Source: CAHJXF01 sp038240015 (lineage in GTDB: Bacteria; Pseudomonadota; Gammaproteobacteria; Burkholderiales; Burkholderiaceae_D). From it: a stretch of DNA of 57,980 bases. Both the position numbers and the translations under genes were made by a program. This document shows positions 9,368 to 15,954 of this stretch, one piece after another (the stretch's first letter is position 1; each line of letters begins with the position of its first letter). The stretch is from NCBI GenBank assembly GCA_038240015.1, contig JBBSEF010000013.1, forward strand, positions 1 to 57,980, read 5' to 3'. The notes under the pieces are model-generated. The model searched no databases, was not told the origin of the DNA, and was given only the letters and a program-made list of their open reading frames with translations.

Positions 9368-9580
9368 ATGACCGTCTTCGTCCTTGAATCCACGCTGACC
9401 TGCCCGCACTGCGGATTCGCTGAAGCGCGGACGATGCCCGTCGACGCGTGCCTGTTCTTCCACGAATGCGCACAGTGCAAGGTCTTGTTACGCCCTCGAT
9501 CGGGCGACTGCTGCGTGTTCTGCAGCTACGGCTCCGTCAAGTGTCCGCCGGTACAACAACAGACGGGATGCTGCGGATGA
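9368..9580 (+). CDS. GDCCVxC-domain small cysteine-rich protein
   Basis: 70-residue soluble protein with ten cysteines: CPHC at 12-15, C28, CAQC at 34-37, GDCC-V-F-C at 46-52, C59 and a terminal CC pair. GDCCVxC is the signature of a small family found in mercury/metal resistance loci, where some members carry selenocysteine; here both residues are encoded as Cys (TGC TGC). Divergent from the CPD-type ATPase and convergent with the copZ-like gene. No strong Shine-Dalgarno is seen. Role is probably cytoplasmic thiol-based metal binding or delivery; the exact reaction is not known to me. Confidence 0.8.
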   Translation: MTVFVLESTLTCPHCGFAEARTMPVDACLFFHECAQCKVLLRPRSGDCCVFCSYGSVKCPPVQQQTGCCG

Positions 9581-9641
9581 GATGACCGGCGCCTTCGCGT
9601 GCACGGGAACGACGGGGGTTGTGGGGTCGCTCATCGGGTAG

Positions 9642-9839
9642 TCAGCAATCGTTCGGCGGGTAGCCTGCGTCGGTCAGTGCAGCCGCGACCGTTGCGCGAT
9701 CCTTGCTGGTTTCAACGCGTACCGTGTGGGTCGCCAGATCGACTTCGACCCCGGCGGCCGGATCGGCTTGCCTGACGGCCTGGGTCACCCTGCTGACGCA
9801 ATGGCCGCAACTCATACCTTCAACATTGAATTCGAGCAT
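9642..9839 (-). CDS. copZ: CopZ-like heavy-metal-associated (HMA) copper chaperone
   Basis: 65-residue single HMA-domain protein with the Cu(I)-binding GMSCGHC motif near residues 8-14 and the beta-alpha-beta-beta-alpha-beta pattern ending AALTDAGYPPNDC. It would shuttle Cu(I) in the cytoplasm to P1B ATPases. A ribosome binding site AAGGAA lies just upstream. It is transcribed divergently from the CPC-type CopA ATPase and has its own CueR-type promoter (9872-9902). Confidence 0.9.
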   Translation of the reverse strand: MLEFNVEGMSCGHCVSRVTQAVRQADPAAGVEVDLATHTVRVETSKDRATVAAALTDAGYPPNDC

Positions 9840-9871
9840 GACTATTCCTTGGGTAAATGATCGAGAGGGTC

Positions 9872-9902
9872 ACTCTAATCCTTGCCACGATGGGAAGGTC
9901 AA
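9872..9902 (-). promoter_or_regulatory. CueR-type promoter/operator of copZ
   Basis: Read on the minus strand: -35 TTGACC (9897-9902) and -10 TAGAGT (9872-9877) separated by 19 bp (9878-9896). The overlong spacer contains an inverted repeat (CCTT ... AAGG halves), the hallmark of MerR-family activated promoters. The cueR gene is encoded 2.4 kb away. Confidence 0.75.
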
Positions 9903-9953
9903 GCGTTTCGAAAGAGTCCTCATATCGCTCGCACGGGTCTCGATGAAAGGCGC

Positions 9954-9984
9954 TTGACCTTCACATCATGGAAAGGTCTAGACT
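9954..9984 (+). promoter_or_regulatory. CueR-type promoter/operator of copA ATPase
   Basis: -35 TTGACC (9954-9959), 19-bp spacer, -10 TAGACT (9979-9984). The dyad GACCTT ... AAGGTC is nearly perfect. It sets the start of the downstream ATPase: an in-frame ATG at 9968 lies inside this promoter and cannot be used. Confidence 0.8.
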
Positions 9985-10030
9985 CCATCCATCGCTGCAA
10001 AAGGCAGCTCGCCCCGGATCGATACGTTTC

Positions 10031-12304
10031 ATGAACAACACCGCCACCCTGACCCACCCCCTGGCCGGCTATGACGTCGGCGAGCAACGCGTGAGCCTGG
10101 AAATCGACGGCATGACCTGCGCATCGTGTGTCGCGCGGGTCGAGAAAGCCTTGAAGCAGGTACCCGGCGTCACGTCGGCCCAGGTCAATCTTGCGACCGA
10201 AACGGCCGAGGTCAATCTGACGCAGCGCGACGGCGCCGAGGCGCTGTTCGCGGCGGTCGAGCGCGCGGGCTATACCGCGCGTGCGCATTCAGACGCCGAT
10301 GTAGCGGGCGTGGCCGTTTCGCGCGCGCGTAGCGAGTGGTTGCCGGTTGCCCTCGCCGCTGTTCTCTCGGCGCCACTGCTCTTGCCGATGCTGGGGGCAC
10401 TGTTCGGTCGGCACGCAATGCTGAACGGCTGGTGGCAATTCGCGCTGGCCACACCGGTTCAATTCTGGCTCGGAGCACGCTTCTATCGCGCCGGCTGGAA
10501 GGCGCTCAAGGCGCGCAGCGGCAACATGGATCTGCTGGTCGCGCTCGGAACGTCGGCGGCCTATGGACTGAGCGTCTATCAGTTGTTGCGGATCGGCCCC
10601 GATGGCATGGCGCACCTGTACTTCGAGGCTTCGGCGGTCGTGATCACGCTGGTGCTGCTCGGCAAGTGGCTGGAGGCGCGCGCCAAGCGTCAGACCACCG
10701 AAGCGATCCGCGCGCTGAATGCGCTGCGGCCCGAAGTCGCACGCGTGCGCCGCGATGGCCGCGAGATCGAATTGCCGATGGCTGAAGTGCGCGTCGATGA
10801 CTCGGTGGTCGTGCGCCCCGGCGAGCGCGTGCCGGTGGATGGCGTCGTGCTTGAAGGCGTGAGCGAAGTCGACGAATCGCTGATCACCGGCGAAAGCCTG
10901 CCGGTTGCGAAGCACGAGGGCGACAGGGTGACCGGCGGCGCGGTCAACGGGGAGGGTCTGTTGCTGGTGAAGACCACGGCCGTCGGTGCTGAATCGACGC
11001 TGGCGCGCATCGTGCGGATGGTCGAATCGGCTCAGGCCGAAAAGGCGCCGGTGCAGCGGCTCGTCGATCGGGTGAGCTCGATATTCGTGCCCGTCGTGAT
11101 CGGTATCGCGTTCGTCACGCTGCTCGGCTGGGGTCTCGCCAGTGGCAATTGGGAGACGGCGATCCTGAACGCTGTCGCGGTGCTCGTGATTGCCTGCCCG
11201 TGCGCGCTCGGGCTGGCGACACCGACGGCGATCATGGCCGGCACCGGCGTGGCCGCGCGTCACGGCATTCTGATCAAGGACGCCGAGGCGCTCGAATTTG
11301 CCCATGATGTCAAGGTTGTCGCCTTCGACAAGACCGGCACGCTCACTGAAGGCAAGCCGCGGCTGATCGAGATGCAGGCGGTCGCGGGCGACACGGCGGC
11401 GCTGCTTGCGGCGAGCGCGGCGATACAAGCAGGCAGCGAACATCCGCTGGCTCGGGCGGTGCTCGACGCAGCGCGCGACGCAGCGATCGAGACGCCGCTT
11501 CGGGATGGCATCGCTGCACCCATCGCCGTTCTTGTCGCAAGCGAAGTTCGCGCCGTTGCCGGCCGCGGCGTCGCCGCGCTGGTGAACCAGCGTGAATTGC
11601 GTTTGGGCAGCAGCCGCTACATGCGCGAATTGCGGGTCGATCTCGCTGCGCTCGAACCTCGCGCAGCCGAACTCGAGTCGCAAGGTCGCAGCGTGTCGTG
11701 GCTGGCCGACGTGACCGGGGATACAACCCGGCCGCGCCTGATCGGACTGCTCGCCTTCGGCGACACGATCAAGCCGAGCGCTGCACTTGCCGTGCAACGG
11801 CTGCATGCGCAAGGCGTGAAGACCGCTCTCGTCAGCGGCGACAATCGGGGCAGCGCAGAAACGGTCGCCCGGCACCTCGGCATCGACGAGGTTCGTGCCG
11901 AGGTGTTGCCCCAAGACAAGGCCGCAATCATCACTGGACTCAAGGCAGGCGGCATCCGGGTCGCGATGGTGGGCGACGGCATCAACGATGCGCCTGCCCT
12001 CGCGGCCGCTGATGTCGGCATCGCGATGTCCACCGGCACCGAGGTCGCGATGCATGCGGCGGGCATCACTTTGATGCGCGGCGATCCGGCGCTGGTCGCG
12101 GACGCGATCGACATCTCGCGCCGCACCGTCGCGAAGATCCGTCAGAACTTGTTCTGGGCTTTCGCGTACAACATCATCGGCATTCCGCTCGCGGCCTTCG
12201 GACTGTTGAGCCCGGTCGTCGCCGGCGCGGCGATGGCGTTCAGCAGCGTGAGCGTGGTCGGCAATGCCTTGCTCTTGCGCCGATGGAAAGGAAGCGAGCG
12301 ATGA
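10031..12304 (+). CDS. copA: CopA Cu(I)-exporting P1B-1 ATPase
   Basis: 757-residue Cu(I)-translocating ATPase. One N-terminal HMA domain with GMTCASC (C30, C33), TM6 motif C389-P390-C391 (VIACPCALGLATP), TGES, DKTGTLTEG, SEHPLA and MVGDGINDAPAL. It pumps Cu(I) from cytoplasm to periplasm, complementing the CusBA system that clears the periplasm. The ATG at 10031 was chosen because the upstream in-frame ATG lies between the -35 and -10 elements. The last bases overlap the cueR start (ATGA), so pump and sensor are co-expressed. Confidence 0.96.
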   Translation: MNNTATLTHPLAGYDVGEQRVSLEIDGMTCASCVARVEKALKQVPGVTSAQVNLATETAEVNLTQRDGAEALFAAVERAGYTARAHSDADVAGVAVSRARSEWLPVALAAVLSAPLLLPMLGALFGRHAMLNGWWQFALATPVQFWLGARFYRAGWKALKARSGNMDLLVALGTSAAYGLSVYQLLRIGPDGMAHLYFEASAVVITLVLLGKWLEARAKRQTTEAIRALNALRPEVARVRRDGREIELPMAEVRVDDSVVVRPGERVPVDGVVLEGVSEVDESLITGESLPVAKHEGDRVTGGAVNGEGLLLVKTTAVGAESTLARIVRMVESAQAEKAPVQRLVDRVSSIFVPVVIGIAFVTLLGWGLASGNWETAILNAVAVLVIACPCALGLATPTAIMAGTGVAARHGILIKDAEALEFAHDVKVVAFDKTGTLTEGKPRLIEMQAVAGDTAALLAASAAIQAGSEHPLARAVLDAARDAAIETPLRDGIAAPIAVLVASEVRAVAGRGVAALVNQRELRLGSSRYMRELRVDLAALEPRAAELESQGRSVSWLADVTGDTTRPRLIGLLAFGDTIKPSAALAVQRLHAQGVKTALVSGDNRGSAETVARHLGIDEVRAEVLPQDKAAIITGLKAGGIRVAMVGDGINDAPALAAADVGIAMSTGTEVAMHAAGITLMRGDPALVADAIDISRRTVAKIRQNLFWAFAYNIIGIPLAAFGLLSPVVAGAAMAFSSVSVVGNALLLRRWKGSER

Positions 12305-12723
12305 ACCAGTCAACGATGTCGACCGAGCCCTTCAACATCGGCAAGGCAGCGACGCGTTCCGGCGTGTCCACGAAGATGGTGCGCCACTACGAGTCGCTCG
12401 GCCTCTTGCCCAGGATAGTCCGCACCGATGCGGGCTATCGGCAGTACACCGACAACGAGGTTCACACGCTGCGCTTCATCCGGCGCTCGCGCGATCTGGG
12501 TTTTTCGATGGCCGAGATTTCCGACCTGCTCAAGCTCTGGCACAACCGCCGCCGTGCGAGCGCCGACGTGAAGCGCATCGCCTTGCGCCACGTCGCCGAT
12601 CTCGAACGTCGCATGGAAGAGATGGCGGCCATGAAACGCACCCTCGAAAAACTCGCGCGCTCCTGTCGCGGCGATCACCGCCCCGACTGTCCGATCCTCG
12701 ACGAGTTGGGTGACCCTCGCTGA
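12301..12723 (+). CDS. cueR: CueR-family Cu(I)-responsive MerR-type regulator
   Basis: 140-residue MerR-family activator: N-terminal winged helix (FNIGKAATRSGVSTKMVRHY), long dimerisation helix (RIALRHVADLERRMEEMAAM) and a C-terminal metal loop C-RGDHRPD-C-PIL that matches the two-Cys site of CueR. It should activate the two promoters with 19-bp spacers near 9872-9984. The ATG at 12301 overlaps the copA stop and has a purine-rich GGAAAGGA upstream; an alternative ATG at 12283 would add six residues. Confidence 0.92.
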   Translation: MNQSTMSTEPFNIGKAATRSGVSTKMVRHYESLGLLPRIVRTDAGYRQYTDNEVHTLRFIRRSRDLGFSMAEISDLLKLWHNRRRASADVKRIALRHVADLERRMEEMAAMKRTLEKLARSCRGDHRPDCPILDELGDPR

Positions 12724-12777
12724 ACGGCGTGGTGGGTGAAGCGTCTGTTCGCCGCACACGTGGCAACATCGCTCCAA

Positions 12778-12799
12778 CCGAGTTGAGTCCTCGACTCGG
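12778..12799. terminator. Near-perfect 22-bp hairpin after cueR
   Basis: CCGAGT (12778-12783) pairs with ACTCGG (12794-12799), with a nested GAG/CTC and only a tiny loop. There is no long T-run after it. It could end the copA-cueR transcript or act as a protein-binding dyad for the downstream repressor gene. Confidence 0.4.
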
Positions 12800-12825
12800 C
12801 GACACGAATCGCTATTTGAGATACC

Positions 12826-12837
12826 ATACCCCCCTAT
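12826..12837. promoter_or_regulatory. RcnR/DmeR-type operator (C-tract with AT flanks)
   Basis: ATA-CCCCCC-TAT, a symmetric AT-flanked C6 tract 23 bp before the repressor start. RcnR/FrmR-family repressors of this kind recognise G/C tracts with AT-rich inverted flanks, so autoregulation of this gene and the exporter behind it is likely. Confidence 0.6.
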
Positions 12838-12860
12838 CTTATGGACGTCACTGAGCACCC

Positions 12861-13139
12861 ATGAGCCACACCATTCGTGAGAAAGCCAAGCTGTTGGGAC
12901 GCGTGCGCCGCATACGCGGGCAGGTGGAAGCGCTGGAACGCGCGCTCGAAGCAGAACAAGGCTGCGCCGAAATCCTGCATCAGATCGCAGCTGCGCGCGG
13001 CGCAATGAACGGCCTGATGGCGGAAGTCATCGAGGAGCACATTCACACCCATATCGCCAGTCCGACCATCGCGAGCCATGCTGCACGCAGCCGAGGCGCT
13101 GACGAGTTGATCGATGTCGTCCGCGCCTATCTCAAGTAG
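12861..13139 (+). CDS. dmeR: DmeR/RcnR-family metal-sensing repressor
   Basis: 92-residue all-helical repressor of the CsoR/RcnR/FrmR superfamily. It opens with MSHTIREKAKLLGRVRRIRGQ, essentially the RcnR/FrmR start including the metal-ligand His3, keeps a Cys in EQGCAEIL and ends with the VIEEHIHTH segment that varies among Ni/Co and formaldehyde sensors. The gene directly downstream is a CDF exporter, which favours a Co/Ni (DmeR) role over formaldehyde sensing. A candidate operator lies just upstream. Confidence 0.85.
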   Translation: MSHTIREKAKLLGRVRRIRGQVEALERALEAEQGCAEILHQIAAARGAMNGLMAEVIEEHIHTHIASPTIASHAARSRGADELIDVVRAYLK

Positions 13140-13179
13140 TCACCAAAAAATCAATTCCGAAACACTTCTGAGGGCCGTA

Positions 13180-14508
13180 ATGTTTCATTCGATCTTGGTC
13201 TGGCTGGGATTCTCGCAGCCTAAAATCCCTCGTCAAAACGATGGTCAGGCGCACGGCCACACCCACGGTGTCATCGACTCCACGCTCGCGACCACTACGG
13301 AAGGGATCTGGGCGATCAAATGGTCCTTCATCATTCTAGGCATCACGTCGGCGATCCAACTTGTAGTCGTGTACGAATCGAAAAGCGTTGCGCTATTTGC
13401 CGACGCCATTCATAACGTCGGCGACGCTGGCACAGCGATTCCGCTCTGGATCGCCTTCATGCTCGCACGGCGTAAGCCCAGCGAACGCTTCGCATACGGC
13501 TACGGGCGGGCCGAGGACCTGGCCGGCGTTGCGATTGTCCTCATCATTCTATTTAGTGCACTGGGCGCGGCGTACGAAGCCATTGACCGACTGCTTCACC
13601 CCCAATCGATTGGGCTTCTGGGTTGGGTGGCGGCCGCCGGCGTGATCGGCTTCATCGGCAACGAAGCGGTCGCGGTGTTTCGTATTCGCATCGGCCGGAA
13701 GATCAACAGCGCAGCACTCATCGCGGATGGATTCCACGCTCGCACCGATGGCCTGACGAGCTTGGCAGTCGTGATTGGAGCGGTGGGCGTCTGGCTGGGC
13801 TACCCGCTTGCCGACCCCATCGTCGGATTACTGATCACCGTCGCCATCTTCGGAATCGTGTGGCAGTCCGCGAAGGCGGTTCTATCCCGGGTGCTCGATG
13901 GCGTGGACGCGGACATTCCTCACGAAATTCGTCGTGCGGCGGAGCACGTTCCTGGTGTGCGGGCAATTGAAGCAGTCCGGGCAAGATGGTTGGGTCACCG
14001 CCTGACCGCAGACATCGATATCGCGCTGGATGGAACCGTAACGCTTCACGAGGCAGACAGCGTCAGTGCAGCGGTTCGTGAAGAGCTACTCGGCCATATA
14101 TCGGCATTGGCAACGGTGCGCGTACTCGTAAAGTCTTTCGGCGTCGATCTCGAACCGGTGATCGCTGCACCCGGACATGGCTCGCATCATCATGCGCCTG
14201 CCCCTTTTGTCGTAAAGAGCAAGCTGGCACGGGGCGTGCTCGAGATCATCGACACCGCAGCGGGAGAGCGTATGCAACTCAGAACCACGCGTGCCGCGAA
14301 GGGACTATCGGTCGAGGTACGCATTCAACGGGACGATGGGAGGATCGAGCGATTGCCACTTGCTCAGACGCCGAACGACGCGATGCGATTCATTAGCAGT
14401 GAAGCACCCGAGGAGCCCCATGAGTTTGATGGAACCCTCAAGCTTTTTGATGACGAAGGCGAGGAAGCGCTTTCATTTCATCTAAGCGAACCCGAGGTCC
14501 ACCAATGA
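13180..14508 (+). CDS. dmeF: CDF-family divalent cation exporter (DmeF-like) with C-terminal extension
   Basis: 442-residue cation diffusion facilitator. A His-rich N-terminus (QAHGHTHG) precedes six TM helices carrying the metal site in TM2 (ALFADAIHNVGD) and TM5 (ALIADGFHARTDGL), i.e. HxxxD pairs. The cytoplasmic dimerisation domain (VPGVRAIEAVRARWLG ... HEADSV) is followed by a His cluster (GHGSHHHAP) and then about 110 extra residues predicted to be beta-rich and acidic at the end. The ATG at 13180 with GAGGG upstream is preferred over an upstream in-frame start lying inside the repressor gene. Neighbouring DmeR-like repressor suggests Co/Ni as substrate. Confidence 0.9.
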   Translation: MFHSILVWLGFSQPKIPRQNDGQAHGHTHGVIDSTLATTTEGIWAIKWSFIILGITSAIQLVVVYESKSVALFADAIHNVGDAGTAIPLWIAFMLARRKPSERFAYGYGRAEDLAGVAIVLIILFSALGAAYEAIDRLLHPQSIGLLGWVAAAGVIGFIGNEAVAVFRIRIGRKINSAALIADGFHARTDGLTSLAVVIGAVGVWLGYPLADPIVGLLITVAIFGIVWQSAKAVLSRVLDGVDADIPHEIRRAAEHVPGVRAIEAVRARWLGHRLTADIDIALDGTVTLHEADSVSAAVREELLGHISALATVRVLVKSFGVDLEPVIAAPGHGSHHHAPAPFVVKSKLARGVLEIIDTAAGERMQLRTTRAAKGLSVEVRIQRDDGRIERLPLAQTPNDAMRFISSEAPEEPHEFDGTLKLFDDEGEEALSFHLSEPEVHQ

Positions 14509-14647
14509 TCCGCGTCGGTCGCGAGTCCTTGGCGCTCACCGATTTTCGATCATGGCCGTTTGCCGCACCAGATGGCGAAACAGCCGCGCCGAGTCACTCT
14601 CCGAACGCACCGAGGGGCGCGCGGCCACGCTCGACGCGAACCAGCCG

Positions 14648-15049
14648 TCATGACCTACGCTGTAACGACAAACGCAAGCGCACCGTCTTGTCCGACTTGT
14701 TGGCCCACATCCAGCAGTAGTCCTGGTCGAGTTGCACGTCGAGCCGGCCTTCCGCTTTCGCAACCGCGTCCTGCTTGGCGGGAAACACGACGCGCGCACC
14801 TTCGTGGTAATGGACGTTGAAGTTGGTCGGCCCGTCGGTATCGAAATTCCAGGCGACCGATTCACCGCGGCTCAGCTTGCCGCACACCTCGGCGAACTTG
14901 CCCGGGGCCACCCCCAACTCCCGCGAGAATTTTTCCGACCCGTCCCACTGAAGGTCGATGATCTCAGCGCTGGCGTCAGCCGCAACGATCATCATGGCCG
15001 CCGCAAGGACGGCCATGATCCCCATGGTTTCGCAAATGGATATCTTCAT
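14648..15049 (-). CDS. Conserved secreted protein of copper operon, cupredoxin-like
   Basis: 133 residues with a signal peptide (MAVLAAAMMIVAADASA). The mature part has conserved features I recall from uncharacterised periplasmic proteins: APGKFAEVCGKL, FNVHYHEG and DYCWMWANKS followed by beta-strands. The two His of HYH, a Cys and a nearby Met could form a type-1-like metal site, but this is inference. It is the last gene of the minus-strand copper operon, 32 bp after copB. Confidence 0.75.
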   Translation of the reverse strand: MKISICETMGIMAVLAAAMMIVAADASAEIIDLQWDGSEKFSRELGVAPGKFAEVCGKLSRGESVAWNFDTDGPTNFNVHYHEGARVVFPAKQDAVAKAEGRLDVQLDQDYCWMWANKSDKTVRLRLSLQRRS

Positions 15050-15081
15050 CGATCTCCGCCGGTGAGCGCATGGCAAACCAA

Positions 15082-15954
15082 TTAGAACCAAACACGCACG
15101 CCCGCAACCAACTTCGTATCGCGCACATCTTCGCCGGTCGCGCGCGCAAATGCGGCGGTGTTGCCGAACTTGCGCCGCCATGACACGCCAATGTACGGCG
15201 CGAATTGCCGCGTGATCTCGTAGCGCAAACGCAAGCCCGCTTCGATTTCGGAGAGTCCCGAACCGATGTTGCGCGCGCGATCGTTCTTGCCGTAGAGATT
15301 GATTTCGATATTCGGCTGCAACACCAATCGTTGTGTGAGCAATTGTTGGTAGTCGAATTCGGCTCGCGCGGCCGTGCGGCCTGATTCTCCGACGTAAGCG
15401 GTAGCCTGCAATTCGAACCAGTAAGGCGCGAGCCCCTGCACGCCGAACGCGGCCCAGTTGCGGCCCGGACCGTCGCCGAAGTCGTGCCGAGCGCCGAGTT
15501 GCGAACTCCAGTAGGTCGAGAACGTGCGATCCCACAACGCTTCGGTGCGCGTTCCTCTGAGCTTGGAGTCCTTGCGTTCGCCATCGACTTCGAGCCACAG
15601 CTTGTCGCGGTCGCCGCCATACCATCCCTGCGCATCGAGCCGAAAGCCGCGCGACCGCAAGTACTCGAACTTGTCGAGCAGCAGATAGGCATGCGAAGCG
15701 TCGTCGGCCATGTCCATGCCGTGCATGGGTCCGCGTGCGACCCCTTCGGCATAGACATCGGGGTCGCGCGCATCGGGCGGTGGCTTGCCGCCTTGCATGT
15801 TCTCCATCTGCATGTCGTCGTTCATCGCGTCCACCGTAAAGGTCGCGGCATACGAAGCAGCGCCTAAGATCGGCGAGAGGCCTGCAGCGAACAACACGCG
15901 CAAGCTGATCACGACCAGGCGCGCGGTCAATCGCGAGGCGTGAACGGTGCTCAT
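15082..15954 (-). CDS. copB: Copper resistance protein B, outer membrane
   Basis: 290-residue CopB/PcoB family outer-membrane protein. After the signal peptide there is a Met/Asp-rich segment (MNDDMQMENMQGG, GPMHGMDMADD), then the conserved KFEYLRSRGFRLDAQGWYGGD block and alternating beta-strands ending in the aromatic terminus VAGVRVWF typical of beta-barrels. The gene is short of the long Met repeats of plasmid PcoB. Its ATG overlaps the stop of the multicopper oxidase gene. It works with CopA to sequester or exclude periplasmic copper. Confidence 0.93.
   Translation of the reverse strand: MSTVHASRLTARLVVISLRVLFAAGLSPILGAASYAATFTVDAMNDDMQMENMQGGKPPPDARDPDVYAEGVARGPMHGMDMADDASHAYLLLDKFEYLRSRGFRLDAQGWYGGDRDKLWLEVDGERKDSKLRGTRTEALWDRTFSTYWSSQLGARHDFGDGPGRNWAAFGVQGLAPYWFELQATAYVGESGRTAARAEFDYQQLLTQRLVLQPNIEINLYGKNDRARNIGSGLSEIEAGLRLRYEITRQFAPYIGVSWRRKFGNTAAFARATGEDVRDTKLVAGVRVWF

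Noticed and set aside
9368..9580. Selenocysteine in the GDCCVxC motif
   Set aside because: Both positions are TGC codons, with no in-frame TGA before the natural stop.
9968..10030. A longer N-terminus for the CopA ATPase starting at ATG 9968
   Set aside because: This ATG lies between the -35 and -10 of the CueR-type promoter, so it cannot be on the mRNA.
10289..12313. A 674-codon minus-strand open frame opposite the copA ATPase
   Set aside because: Antisense shadow with no recognisable domain; the plus strand has all P-type ATPase motifs.
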